Below, in pieces: positions 1 to 11,797 of a DNA stretch of 64,000 nt. Every line of letters begins with the position of its first letter. Position 1 is the first letter of the stretch. Under the pieces are notes generated by a model that was given only the letters and a program-made list of their open reading frames with translations, was not told the origin of the DNA and did not search any database. The stretch is from Chytridium lagenaria. Its lineage: Eukaryota > Chytridiomycota > Chytridiomycetes > Chytridiales > Chytridiaceae. The stretch is taken from assembly GCA_025449115.1 (NCBI GenBank), contig JAHLKC010000081.1:115471-179470 (forward strand). Reading direction: 5' to 3'. The translations under genes and the position numbers were made by a program.

Positions 1-85
1 TTTGTGGAATCTGAGATGTTGAGTGAAGTTGTTTGAATGGTTTTTTTTGCCTTCTCTGCGAACAGCACAAAAAAAGGGACTTTTA

Positions 86-444
86 TCAACACCTTTCACA
101 TACAAAGATTTCAAGTACAAACCGTTTCGATAAGGTCTTGATTGTTTCTCTCCAAGAGTCTGAAGGTGGGGGGATGGCGACAGGTGCGGGTTTGATGAAT
201 TCAGTTGAAGCAATGTTTCGAATATTAAGTTGTTCCAGTGACAATGTCAGAGATGGGTCGATGACGAATGAAGGACGTTTTGGGAGGGATGTGTCGACTT
301 TTAAAAGAGGTTTTAGGGAGACCTCTTCTTGATCGCCTGTCGGCGAAGTCGCCGGCTCAATGATAACGACGGGAGGGTTCATCATCGCATCGTTTCCAAT
401 CTTCGGAGTTGTTTCTTTCTGAGCCTTTATTATATCTTTGAATG
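86..444 (-). other. Possible extra 3' exon or 3'UTR of the chitinase-like gene
   Basis: The open stretch in this strand has protein-like, Pro/Ser-rich and acidic composition. It could join the chitinase-like gene through a very short GT-AG intron ending in CTCAG near 409; the junction keeps phase 0. That would turn the hydrophobic end of the protein into a single membrane span followed by a cytosolic tail of about 110 residues. Against this, the intron would be only 32-41 nt, shorter than nearly all others here, and an AATAAA-like sequence lies inside it, as expected of a 3' end. I favour the 3'UTR reading. Confidence 0.25.
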
Positions 445-1900
445 TTACACTAACAGGACTAAGAGGGCTAGAAGGATGGGGAGCATGAGGGCTGGACGCG
501 CTGCATTGGCGCTGTTGCATCCAATGCAGGCGTATGTGGCATCAGTGGGGAATAAGTTAGATGCTGCGCTTCTACCGCTTGCGCCACTTGCACCGGCAGA
601 GGCGGTGGTGGGTCTCGCTGTCGTCACGACGGCAGTTGGTGTGGGTGAAGGTAGACATGCGTTTGCTGCTGATGTTCTATTCCCAATTTGATCTGCTGGG
701 AGCGTGAGTTGCTGTGACAATACGTCCGAGTATCGTCTGTTAGATTGAACTGTCTGGTTGGTGAAACACGGAAAGTTGAGTGAATCAAAGGACGCCTCTT
801 GAATTGCGAAACCTCGGAACGCGGGTGTTGAGGAACGGAATCGTGGCACCAGATCCCGTGTCATGAAATGCTGGGCTGGGATGTAATCTCCGAGAGCTGC
901 TTGCGCCCATGGCTCTACGGGCCACCCAACGATACCCACAGCAAGTGGTAAAGGGGGCGAAGTTGTGCTGCTCCAACTTGACCATTGCTGCAAAGATGTC
1001 CAAAAGGAGTCTGGATTGTTGCCATTGTATCCGCACACATTAGAGCTTTGAACAAAGAATGGAACAATATAGTCATAGAGCCCGAGACTTGTCGTAGATG
1101 GACCGAAGACGTAATCTGGGAACATGCATCTTGGCGACACTTTCCGAAAATCTTATAAGAGACGAGTTTATTTCACTGCAACTCACCTGCCAAGAGGTAT
1201 TTATCACCCATCAAGTTTCTTAATGTCCTTACGAACAAGTCTACGCCGACTTTGTCATTGTTCCAGATATGAAGGTCAATGCCGTCCAGAACGGCTGATC
1301 CAAATGGTCTCACTGATGATGAGCCCCCCAAGAATACATTCCACACATTTGTAGCTACCGTGACAGCGTACCGCGGAGAATTTACGTCATTCTCTACCAA
1401 ACCGTCTTTTGGATCTGAAATAAGAAAAAAGGAGGACTTAAAACAGACTGAGGTAGATAAAATTAATCTTTACCTATAGTCAAGAGGACTTTTTTCCCAA
1501 GACTTTGACACAACGTAATATCTCTCCCAATTGCCGGACAATTTAGCAACGAGAATCCAGAAACGCTCGTCTTTGGCCACCCCGCAAAAGTATCAGTTGG
1601 GAACGCGCAATGCTTTGAAAAGTCGATTGCAGGCATATTGTTGACACTAGCGTAGGTTGCCATCCCGGAAATGTGAAAGACATTGTACTGACGAGAGTTA
1701 CAGAGAGTTCCAAGAGATGCTTCTTGTTGAGCAACAGGGAATTGTGTTTTTGCGAGGTTTTGACCCCAGTACGATATGAGGAGAGGGTTTGGGAGAGTTG
1801 CTGCCTGTGCGGAGACTGTTGATGATAAGCAAAGCAGGAACCCTGATGCTGTTAAGGCGATCGCACTGGATGTTCGTCGTGTGTAGTAGGTCGAAGACAT
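445..1900 (-). CDS. Class III (GH18) chitinase-like protein, catalytic site degenerate
   Basis: Predicted secreted or wall-anchored protein of about 449 aa in three exons: 1900-1474, 1414-1187 and 1139-445, all with GT-AG junctions and consistent phase. It starts at the second Met (1900), which gives a short n-region, a hydrophobic signal peptide and an Ala-rich cleavage area. Family hallmarks are the early YWGQN strand, the CQSLGKKVLLTIG strand and SPRCMFPDY near the end of the barrel. The GH18 catalytic motif DxxDxDxE reads DGIDLHIW at about 1263-1286, so both the last Asp and the proton-donor Glu are replaced. The frame stays open and conserved downstream, so this is substitution and not a frame error. 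Chitin hydrolysis is therefore unlikely; chitin binding or a structural role is inferred. The C terminus is Ser/Thr/Ala-rich and ends in a hydrophobic stretch, as in GPI precursors. A phase-compatible extra 3' exon (444-86) is possible. Confidence 0.85.
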
Positions 1901-2749
1901 GGTTTTTTTAGATATTCCTATATACATGAAGCTGCATGAGAGTATTTAAATAAGATGACCGGTGAAGCTGTTTAATGTTGTATGTCTTTGCTATAAAACT
2001 TTATTATCTGCAGTGTTTATCCATATTTCCCATTGTTTCTTTAATGTGGCTACTCATGGGGCATAAGGGTACAAAGCAACGATTCCAATCACGCGCGCGT
2101 AGTTTAGTCCATAACTTCAATTCAACAATAATTACGCGTCCACATTAACTTGAAGTACGGGGATGTGTTTGTATTCGGACAAGGTCATAGTTAGTAGTTT
2201 ATCTCACTTGTACTTAGTTTATCACAAGTTGCCAGATGCTGACTATATATTTTTGTTGTGCCAAGTCCGAATTAAATGAAAAAGAATTGTCATTCGTGAA
2301 AATGTGTCTCTGTCTGCAACATGCAATTTCAATTAATAAAAAAACCAGGGATGGAGGCAGGTGGAAAGGATTTTGTGAAAAAAAGACACTTCGTGGTGGT
2401 TGGGTCATTACCTAATAATATAGGTGAATTCCCCGTTTTTCCTTTCCCCTTTCACTTGCCTATAAACCATTCCATACCAACAACCATCGCTACTTACCTA
2501 CCTACAACCTCTCCATCCTCCATTTCTAATCACCGTCTACTCTACCTACCTTCTTGCCTGCCTACGTCGAGTGAAGTCACTGCATTCCATTGATCTTTGC
2601 TGTAAAACTATCACCAAAGAAGAGAGTCGAGTGGAGAAAACTCCTTTCTTGCATCTTCCAAAAGACTGCTCTTTCTTGGATTCCCAATATCGATTGATTG
2701 AAGACGGAGAGAGCATCCTATCCTCACTCTTTACTTGGAGCAAAGCACC
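1901..2749. other. Intergenic, divergent promoter region
   Basis: This stretch separates the start of the minus-strand chitinase-like gene from the start of the plus-strand F-box-like gene. A TATAAA-like sequence (reverse strand, around 1940-1950) lies upstream of the chitinase-like start. The 2440-2560 part is rich in short pyrimidine runs (CCTACC/CATCC), typical of fungal core promoters. I see no coding region in it. Confidence 0.5.
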
Positions 2750-5184
2750 ATGGGCAACGTTTGCCTCCAAGGCGCGCATGGGCGGATTCGAGTGAGGCGA
2801 GGAGACCCTAATGGAAAAGGCCCCATCACAACCCAGGTCGTCAGCATCTCAACAGTCTGGGAGAAGGAAAAGATGATGGATTCCGATTTCCTCTATAACG
2901 ACAGTGCATTTGACGATGAAGATTTTCTTGGGAACGATGAAGAGGATCAAATGGTTGTCGACTTGGAAGTTCCGGCTGCCTCTAAAATTGGCTTCACAAG
3001 GTCGGCGGACCCTACCATGTCCAGTCGAAGAGACTTCCATACACTTAGCTCCTCCTTTCAATTGCCCTCATTTGAAGGAGGTTGGCCAAAAAGCGACCGG
3101 AAACGTTCAAAGTCAAAGAGTGGTCATCATCGTCAAGGATCGGGATCCATCACCCCAAACCTTACTGACGGTTCTGAACCCTCTGTCATTCTTCAAATGA
3201 TGGATGTGGACTCTGCCCTTATGTTTGACGGCAGGGTTATCGCTCCTCCTCCTCGTCGTGAGCATGCGTCACTTCGTTACGCTGCACAGGATATCGCATT
3301 AAAGGCTGCAGATTCTGGTGAGGACATTGACCTTGCTGTCTTCAAACCCACCGCATCCGCCTACTCCAATGTCAAGAAGAACGGAAAGAACTCCCCATTC
3401 GCACCGAAGCCTCGTCAATCCTCCCTCACAGTCCTCGCCCTAGACATGCCCAAAATCATTGCTGGCGTCCTTAAGCACTTTTCTTATGCCCACACTCAAA
3501 GGCTCTCTCGAGTCAACCACAAGTGGAGGGACGCTGCTGCAAGTATCTTGAACAGACAACATGTCGTTGTTACACTCTGCTGGGACTGGGGAGGGGGAGG
3601 AGTATCGCCGCTTTCCCTGTTGAAGAGTACGTTTTGGATGATATTGCATCGGATTCTTCCGCTAAGAAGTCTTCAAACAATCGTCGTATTATGGGATCAT
3701 CTCATATGTCTCAATATCAACGTCGTGCCGAAGCCTCAGATAATGAGGACGAAGATGACGGCTTTGCTGAGCGTAGGCCCATTTTTGACGGTCCCATAGC
3801 AACTCTTGCTGTAAGCGTCCCACTCTTTGACTTCCCAGCACGAAATACAATCAACTAACCTTTCTAAAAAAAAAAAGTCCCAACACCCGTCACCGTCTAC
3901 CGCCCCGTCACCTTCAACATGGAAGATAACTCGCCTGGTCCCCTTCCCATCCGTATCACCGAAGTTACCCAAATCCGCGTCACCCCTCTCTCCACCGGTC
4001 CCGCCCGCTCCTTCCGAGCAAACTGGGGCACTGCCCCCGAAAAACCCTCCTCCTCCGACATGGACTCCACTCCCCCTCATCGTCGTCGCTATGAACGTAC
4101 CGACAGCGCCTTTTGCGCAAGCGACGATGACGACGATTCCACCACCCGTGGACTCGCTGCCTCCGCCACCTCCACCATCTCTCTCGCTGATGAAGGTCTC
4201 CTCGGTCAAACCTGTGTCAAGGGCCGTCTTCAATCCCGTCGTGACCGTCAAGTCTTTAGTGATTGCATTTTCGGAACCGACTTTGGGCTAATGCTCACTC
4301 CGTCCGGGTCTGGTATTGAACGTCTGTACATTGTCGGAAATGTTGGTCCTGCACCTGTCATCCGGAAAGCCCCCACCCACTCCCGTTAAAACCCCACCCA
4401 CCTCTTCGCTCACCATGAAATCCCCAATGGACACCTCTAACCTCTGGACCGCATCCACTAGTGATGGCATGGACATGTTTGAAGACATTAGTGTCTCTAC
4501 GGTCTGGAACGGTCACAGCGAGTGTCCGACGATCCATGTGTTTGCACCGGAAGATGAAGGGGCACTATCTGACTCCACGTCCATTCGACTTGGATCTGAG
4601 CCTGAGTTTAAAGGGGAGCCGTCGAAACAAATCGTCGCGAGGACGAGATGGGAGAGATTGGTTTGGGCGCAGAAGAGTATTGGGGGATCGTTGGAACAAA
4701 TTGCGGAGATTAAGGATACGGTTGCCGTGAGGTTTTACTTGGCTTGCTCGGATTCAGATCAGTTATGGGGTATGTAGAAGTCCCCTTTTCAACACATCTC
4801 CTACCCCCCATATCATCCTTAATCTTATCACCACGGCGTTTTTCCTTTTTTCTAACTTCTCTTAAAGCATTCCGTCAAGTCGTCGAAACCCTCATCGACA
4901 CCCTTGACCCCGAACGCGGCCACGTGGAGCTCAGCGAATGCATGTCGAAACTTGATCGCATCTCGTACCGTGTCGACATTCTCTCCCAGCTTGGCATCCA
5001 TGGTTCTCAAAAGGCTGAACGGTTGAGGTCTTACTATAAAGAAGGGTGTCGTCTTTGGAGGGGGATTCGGGGAGGAGATTTGAGTTTAAGAGTATCGGGG
5101 TATGGGGGGGATGTGGGACGTGAGGAACATGTGTATAGACATTTGGCAAATGTGGTTGTGCCGAGTTTCTCGGGGGATGCGTGA
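2750..5184 (+). CDS. F-box-like protein, function unknown (frame-disrupted)
   Basis: Readable coding sequence starts at ATG 2750 (MGNVCL, a possible N-myristoylation context). It has an acidic Ser/Asp-rich N-terminal third, then a short F-box-like helix pair around 3445-3560 (MPKIIAGVLKHFSYAHTQRL, then RVNHKWRDAA). An intron with donor GTAAGC at 3811 and acceptor before 3879 joins to a Pro/Thr-rich section, and a second intron (donor near 4770, acceptor near 4869) leads to the last exon ending at 5184. Two single-base frame changes interrupt the reading, in a G-rich run near 3590-3602 and near 4340-4375. F-box proteins recruit substrates to SCF ubiquitin ligases, but the box is weak and I see no repeat domain that would name a substrate. 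Treat the product as a hypothetical protein. Confidence 0.45.
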
Positions 5185-5941
5185 TAAGGGGGTATTGCTG
5201 TGGGTCAAATTTTATTTATTGTTTTGTTTCTTTGTTGTCCTTTTTTGCTTTTGCTGTTGTTTTTTAAGTCCACCCATTTGTTTCATTTTTTTTGTTTGTT
5301 TTTTTTTTTGTAAACCTTACATTCTAAATCTGATCATCATGCTCTTCTGTTTTTTTTTTGTTTTTTTTGCACTGGATATGGAACCAAGTGGATTATTGAT
5401 AAAAAAAGAAGATGTTAATCTCTCATTTACATCTTCCTTTGTATTGAATTTGTTTTGCCTTTCTATTACTTTCAACTTTTTGTTTTCGTTTGCTTTATCG
5501 GAAATCCCTTTTAAATTCCATATATCATTTTGTCAATACATCAACTTTAAACCCCAACAAAAGAACAATCGTGTTGTACCTCTTTTCGGTAACCAGCTCT
5601 AATACCAAAGCATGTCGAACAGTCGAACAAAAAGGGGGGCTTTCTTTGGTTGTTGAGTTCAACCCACTCTCATAGATAATAAATATTAAATAAACATATG
5701 ATCTAGCTATACAACAAAAGAAAATGATACAAGAAACAATCGACTCCATAAAACCGAAAGCGAAACAAAAAGGAAGCGAAACAAAAAGAAAGCGAAACGA
5801 AAAATAAACCATACAATAAAGGTCCAACCGAGAAAAACTCCCAAAAAAACCCGTCTCGAAAACGGTATCTCATGCAAAAACGCCCGCCAAAGAAGAAAAC
5901 GCCGTGCATTCTCTATTTAGCCTTGATTCACACAACCCCTC
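5185..5941. other. T-rich 3' intergenic region between converging genes
   Basis: The 5185-5480 part is strikingly T-rich on the plus strand, with repeated short T runs, as expected of the 3' end of the F-box-like gene. The 5750-5810 part holds short imperfect repeats of GCGAAACAAAAAG. No convincing coding region was found; long ORFs here come from the biased composition. Confidence 0.5.
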
Positions 5942-7342
5942 CTACACCACCATCACAACTCCAACCACCCACGCAACCCCAATCGAAACCCACAAACCCC
6001 TCAATCTCCACCCTCCCGACTTTCTCGTCGAATCCACCGTCACCGTGCCCTCGGTCGCAACCGGTTCCACCCTCGTCGTCACCGCAACCTCAACTCCACT
6101 CGTCATCTGCGTCAACTCTGGCACCCCCATAATATCGGGTAACAACACGCCATCAATCACATGCATGACACCAGACTCCATGACGATATCGGTAGCGCTG
6201 GAAAAACATCATTAATAAAAAAAAAACAAGGGGGTTGACTCTTACGTTATAACTGCACCTCCTGAATTCCGTTTTCCTTGAACATACGCTCCCCCACCAC
6301 CCCTTGATAGCGATATGTTTTGGTTGAGATACGTGGGGAGCGTCATGGTCCCATTCACTTCAAACGCTCTCAACAGATCCGTCGCAAACCAAATCCCGGG
6401 TACCTATTTTCCCATTCAGCAACACCGAAAAGACGGTATGAAACTTACGATATGATACGCTAGCAAGCTCTTCATGCTGTCGTTTGCGAAAATACCGGTT
6501 ACGCCTGCGAGAGCGCGGTTGGATGGAATGAAGACGGTGATGCCTTGTAAGGCGTCGAGAGAGTTGGTGAGGTTGGAAAGAGTTGCGGAGGTGACAAAGG
6601 TGGTGAGGTTGTTGGTGGATGCGGTGCGGAGGAATGAGAGTGGTGGGGTGAGGACTTTATCAACGAAATGGATCTAGAGCTCGTTGTTTAGCTTTATCAT
6701 CTTCAGACTTCGGGGGTTATAGAGAAACAAACTCACAACTGTGTCTCCGTTGTTAAAGGTGATAGTTCGGAGAACACGAGAGTTGGAGTTGAACGTGAAT
6801 GAGACGTCGGAGGTGTTTGTGGGGTTTGTGCTGGAGAGAAAGGGGGGAGACGTGAGACTTATATCCTTTTTTGGGGCTGGAAGGAGGGGCGGGCGCTTAC
6901 ACTATGTATGAGACGAGGGTGCTGGGATTCCCGAAATTCCTTGTAGAGTTTCGTAGCGTATCAGAGTAGTAGGCTCGATTTGCCGTCAAATCCGGGTTGA
7001 AGGTGGAAGGGATCACATGGTACCTTTTCTATACGTCAAAACTTATTTGCGTGGAAGGGGGGTGTTGCATTATTACATTAAAGCGTCTCTGGCGGTTTCG
7101 TCGTTATTGACGGGTAACGCTCCTGGAAGTGTAAAGGCGGAGTCGATTGGGGCTATGAGGGTGATTTTTGTGGTGTTGAGGAGGAGTTGGAGGGTGGGTT
7201 GACGGGAGATGAGGGTTGTGAGGGTGGTAATATTGGGGAGGGTTTGAAGGGTGTAGAGGAGGGTGGAGTCGTCTTGGGCGGAGATGGGGCGGGCAAGGAG
7301 TGCCCATGCTAAAAAGAGGGTGATGGGAAGGAGCATCGTCAA
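5942..7342 (-). CDS. Fasciclin (FAS1) domain protein 1, GPI-anchored
   Basis: Secreted adhesion-type protein with two FAS1 domains, 373 aa. Six exons, all GT-AG and in phase without any indel: 7342-7077, 7023-6901, 6830-6737, 6673-6449, 6403-6246 and 6197-5942. A signal peptide (LLPITLFLAWALLARPISAQ) is followed by FAS1-1 with the TLIAPIDSAF strand, the YHVIPSTF segment and then IHFVDKVL. FAS1-2 has ITVFIPSNRAL, a YHIVPGIW segment and a closing HVIDGVLLP. A hydrophobic C-terminal tail fits GPI addition. Fungal FAS1 proteins act at the cell wall or surface in adhesion and development. It is the distal member of a same-strand tandem of three, with about 345 bp to the end of the next paralogue. 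Of the three, it alone has an intact frame. Confidence 0.93.
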
Positions 7343-7686
7343 AGGTTACGTACGGTGTAGGTCTATGTGATGATGCTGTTTGTCTATGGATGGGTGCAGG
7401 AATGAGGCTTGTGAGTCCAGGTTGTGAGTTTGTTGGTTCCATTATAAAGAAATTTGAGGCGGACCAATGATAAGGGGTTTGAGGGAACGAACGAATCCTA
7501 GTTGTCCGACAATTTAATACAATATTTAATTATTTCTCTAATTAGTAAAATAAATAAATCCCATCATCTTCTCTACTGCACATAAAGTATAAAAAATAAA
7601 GAGAAAGAACATTTTCAATGTCCCTTTTATTATCTCATTTCACAAAGTCACATAAACCCATATTCAAAAAACAACAACATATTCAC
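7343..7686. other. Intergenic spacer between fasciclin genes 1 and 2
   Basis: AT-rich spacer that would carry the promoter of fasciclin gene 1 and the 3' end of fasciclin gene 2. No coding region or repeat was recognised. Confidence 0.5.
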
Positions 7687-9327
7687 TTAAACCATAATCC
7701 CAGCAACCATAGACCCAACAGCCATGGCCATCACCAAAGACATCAAAGACCCACTCTTCTCGTCTCCGGAAGTCCTGGTCGTATTAGCCGCAGTCGAAGT
7801 GGGAAGCGAGGTCGCGCTTGACGTCGTCGCAGGCGCCGTATTAGCAGACGGCGTGATCTGAGTAAGACTTGGCGCTGTGGTGATCTGGGAGACTGTGGGG
7901 AGGAGCACAGCGTCGATAAGGTGAATCTGTTTGGATGTATTCGGGTTAGTGGGTGCATATCATTGGAACCATGAATCAGAGGGGGGTAGGGGTTGTTACT
8001 TACCACTCCGGAGTCAATAAGGATGTCGGTCGAACTGAGGATACACGGGTGTTAATGGGTGAAATGAATGGGGAAGAAGCGCTTACGTGATGTTGGCACC
8101 AGGAGGGGTGTTGGCGGGTCCTGAAACCGTAGGTCCGAAACTCCTCAACACAATGGAAAGGTTCTGTCCAGGCAAATAAGTCCCAACATTATTAAGCGAG
8201 TTTCCCGACGCCCCCGTCAACAACCTCGTGAGCTCTCCAGCGTAAATAACACCAGGGACCTGAGATATATATATATAAGTAAATATGCTTAACATCAGAG
8301 AGAAAGAAAAGAGAGTGGGGGGGGGGAGTTGAGGACTCACCACGTGGAATGCGAGAGCACCCTGGAGTTGAGTTGGGGTCAGAGTGACGCCTTGGATGGC
8401 TTGGAAAGCAGCGTTGCTAGGGACAAAGACGGTGATGCCTTGAAGAGCGTTTAAAGGGGCGAGGATGTTAGCGGCGGTGAGGGCACCGGCTATTCCGGTG
8501 AGACCAGCCGCGGTGGCAGTTTCGGAGACGGAGACGGGGGGGATGAGGACGTTGCTGATAAAGTGACTGTTGTGGATATATGTGAGTTTGATGGGAGGAT
8601 GATGGAAGGAGGTTTGTGGTAAATGAGAGCAGCAATGTGCGGTGTAACTATTGATGGAAGGAGGGATGTGTAGGGTGTGCGTGTGATGAGGGTGAAAAGC
8701 AAAGAATAGTTTGTTGACTCACACAACACCAGCTCCGCCATTAAAAGTCTCACTACGAATCACTCGGACCGTAGCTCCGTTAATGGTCACAGTCGTGGTC
8801 CCAGTAGTGCTACGAAACCGAAAAGCATCAGTTTTCAAATGTCCGAAAAGAACCAAACACCTCAAAGATCTTACTTGACACGAGCAACAAGCACGGAAGG
8901 CAACCCAAAGTTCTTTGTCGAGTTCCGAAGCGTGTTCAAGTAATAAGTCCCCGCGGTCGTCGGAATAAAAGTGGAAGCAAGACCATGGTATCTAATGCCC
9001 AAAATCAGCACACAGCACAACGGAAAAGTGGAGGGGCGGAGGTTCTCAACTTACAACAACACATTCGACACCACCGTGTTATTCTCAACAGGGAAACCAG
9101 CTGGCAACGCCGCAAAAGCCGAGTTCACAGGCGCAAACAATGTCACATTCCGGTAACGTTGTCAATGAGCCTAACACAGCCACTTGTTCAGGTCGGGACG
9201 CTAGACCTATCAATGTGGAGACGTTTGTCTCGCCTGTCGCGGACGAGAGAACCGTCACTATCGCCATATTGGCTTGTGCGGCTACGACGCCTGCAACTGC
9301 GAGGATGGAGAGGAAGGTAGTGTACAT
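7687..9327 (-). CDS. Fasciclin (FAS1) domain protein 2, GPI-anchored, frame break in exon 1
   Basis: Second tandem paralogue with seven exons: 9327-9055, 8991-8875, 8809-8723, 8566-8341, 8259-8087, 8034-8004 and 7926-7687. The sixth exon is only 31 nt. A signal peptide precedes FAS1-1 (LFAPVNSAFAALPAG, then ETFNGGAGVVHFISNVLIPP) and FAS1-2 (GITVFVPSNAAFQAIQG, AFHVVPGVIYAGEL, IHLIDAVLLP). The C terminus is Thr/Ser/Ala-rich and then hydrophobic, as in GPI precursors. The summed exon length leaves one base over, and translation breaks at 9146-9155, just before the conserved NVTLFAPVNSAF strand: a one-base insertion or two-base loss. The role is inferred to be the same surface adhesion as its neighbours. 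Confidence 0.9.
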
Positions 9328-10498
9328 TGATGATGAAGAAAAATGTTACGATGCTGGTGCTGTGCAGAGGGGGGATGGTTGATTTTTATATTAGACCCTG
9401 GGGGTTAAAGATACATCATATGCCTATGGCAACAATCAAACAAATTGGCGACATCAGCCGATATGGTTTTGTATCAACAAACAATGATATGCTTACCCAC
9501 TCTTAGTCATAGTTTAAACTCCGCTTTCAGGATGTTGAGTGCCCGATCGATCCGTTGTCAAGTTGGGGGCTGAAAGACGTGACGTGTGCGTGGGCAAAAC
9601 CATATTGAAGGATCGGCGACAAGGCTTCCGAGGCACCCGGGGATGCGGTGGCTACGGTGCAGGTAACTGTAAAGTAAATAGATGCTCTCCGCCATGGTAG
9701 ACGAGTCATATTTAATGTGGAGTTTCCTGCATCCATGCTTCCACAATGACCCGCACGCGCCGTTGTATATCATGAACGCGCAGCTCCCTCGCAACTTGCG
9801 ACGTATGGAGTTTAGCGACCAATTTTTACATAAAAGTTTACTCTCTGTATATATGCTGAATCTTCTGCATCGTATTTCTTATGGTGACTTTGGTAGCTAA
9901 GTAACCAATCTTCCATATCTATGTAAATAATTGCCACGAAGTTGTGGATATGATTCGATTATAGTTCTTATTAATGTATATAACGACATACCACAATAGA
10001 AATTGAATATATGCATATCCAATAAATATCTAATCAATTGGTGAAGCACAGCCGCCACAAATTTCTACTCAAATATCTTGCTTACAATTTATATTATGCC
10101 TATCAGAGGTAACGAACTACTTTGCAAAGATTCTACTCGTGGAGAATGAGGCAAATGAAATGTTCCTGAGCAGATTTGACCAATAATTGTCATCATAAAA
10201 CTAAATATAACTGTGACAAGTCTTGGCAGCAATAATTGTTATAAAAAAGAATTCAATTTCATTCTTTATTCTAACTAAAGACATTAAGAGGCGTCACGCT
10301 TCTCTAAAAGAAAAAAACGTAAAAGGCTGTAAAAGGTGTAAACGAGAATTGACAAATATCGTAATAGAAAAGACCGCAAAGAAAATGAGACACTAATAGG
10401 CGACTATCGACTGAGATAAAAAACAAGACCAAGATAGATGCTCTATTTTAGATTCCTAATCACAGGGATATTGAGGGACTTTTGGGGGGTGAAGGAGC
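9328..10498. other. Intergenic region between fasciclin genes 2 and 3
   Basis: About 1.2 kb, AT-rich, between the start of fasciclin gene 2 and the end of fasciclin gene 3. It contains short unrelated ORFs only; none shows domain features or splice-joined continuity. It should hold the promoter of gene 2 and the terminator of gene 3. Confidence 0.5.
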
Positions 10499-11797
10499 TT
10501 AGTAGGCGAAGACGGCGGCGAGGACGGCAACGGCGGCCGCACCGAAGGAGACGGTGGCGATGCCGGCAGAGCTCTTGGTGGTGGTGGGGGCGGTGGTGGC
10601 AGCTGCCTTGGTGGTGGTGAGAGCAGCGGTGGCGGTGGCCCTGGAAGAGGCGGTCCTGGTAGAGGGAACGACAGGGACCTGGGCAAAGGGGGGCAGTGGT
10701 GAGGGAGGCGATGGCGGAGGGGATAAGGACGGCATCGATGATGTGGACGACCTGGATGATGCAAAAGATGAAGATGGGATTAGATTGTTTCGCGTGAAAT
10801 CAGTATCCATCGTAAAATACTTACACCAGAGTCAACGAGGATGTCGGTGGCGAGGAGGGAAGCGGGGGCAGTGTTACCTCCACCAACAATGTTGACGGCA
10901 GATCCGTTCAAAGCAACGTTGATGGACTGGGTGGTAAGGTAGGTAGGGACAGTGATGTTTCCGTTACCGCCAGTAAGGGCAGCGACGACGTCCTTCTGGT
11001 AGAAGATACCGGGGACAACGTGGAGGGCAAGGACGTTGGCGATCTGAGCGGGGGTGAGGGTGGCGGCGACAGACTGGATGGCGGCGAACGCAGCGTTGTT
11101 GGGGACAAAGACGGTGACACCAGCGAGAGCGTCAACGGCAGCAACACCGTTAACGGCAGTCAAGGCGCCGGTAATACCGGTGAGGCCAGCAGCGGTGGCG
11201 ACGGCAGAAATGGGAGCGGGGGGAAGAAGGACAGAGTCGATGAAGTGAACGACACCGGCACCGCCGTTGAAAGTCTCGGACTTGATAACCTTGGCACCGG
11301 CGGGGCTGCCGTTGACGATGACAACCTCAGTGCCGTTCCTCTTGCCGAGGAGGACAGTGGGTGAGGCCTGCTTGGTGTTCAAGCGGAGAGTCTCAATGAC
11401 CTCGGTACCATCCTCAGTGGGGATGTAGGTGGAGGTGGAGGCGTCTGTTTCATTAAGAAAGATTAGAAATGATTTCTAGGACTCTTCATGGAATTCGGTG
11501 TCACTTACGGTAGCTAAGAATGTCGGAGACAACGGTCTCGTTGGAGAGAGCGGTGGGGGAGAGAGCGAGAACGGCCTCGAAGGCAGAGTTAACGGGGGCG
11601 AAAAGAGTAAGGGGGCCGGTGATACCGCCAAGGGAGCTGACAAGCTCGGGCCTCTTGAGGACCTCAGAGATCAAAACGGAGACGTTGGTGGCAGCGGTCT
11701 GGCTGGAGAGGATGGCGAGGAGACCAGTGCCGGGGGCTTCTTGAGCGGCGGCGGCAACGGCAAGAGCGACAAGGGCGACAAGGTTCTTGATCATCAT
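10499..11797 (-). CDS. Fasciclin (FAS1) domain protein 3, GPI-anchored, intron-poor
   Basis: Third tandem paralogue, about 386 aa, with only three exons: 11797-11509, 11444-10825 and 10751-10499. A signal peptide (NLVALVALAVAAAAQ) is followed by FAS1-1 (LTLFAPVNSAFEAVLAL, then ETFNGGAGVVHFIDSVLLPP) and FAS1-2 (GVTVFVPNNAAFAAIQS, LALHVVPGIFYQKDV, VVHIIDAVLIP). A Ser/Thr/Ala linker and a hydrophobic GPI-type tail close it. Total exon length is one base too long; removing one C from the six-base run at 10688-10693 restores a continuous frame into the tail. Codons are strongly C-ending compared with genes 1 and 2, which suggests high expression (inference). The loss of three or four intron positions relative to its neighbours is notable. 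Confidence 0.92.

Noticed and set aside
3736..4291. Gly-rich minus-strand and Pro-rich plus-strand ORFs inside the F-box-like gene
   Set aside because: They overlap the better-supported spliced frame and have composition-driven openness only.
10456..10895. Long ORFs on both strands over fasciclin gene 3, rich in Pro, Gly or Arg
   Set aside because: They are other-frame shadows of the C-ending, Ala/Thr-rich fasciclin coding sequence.
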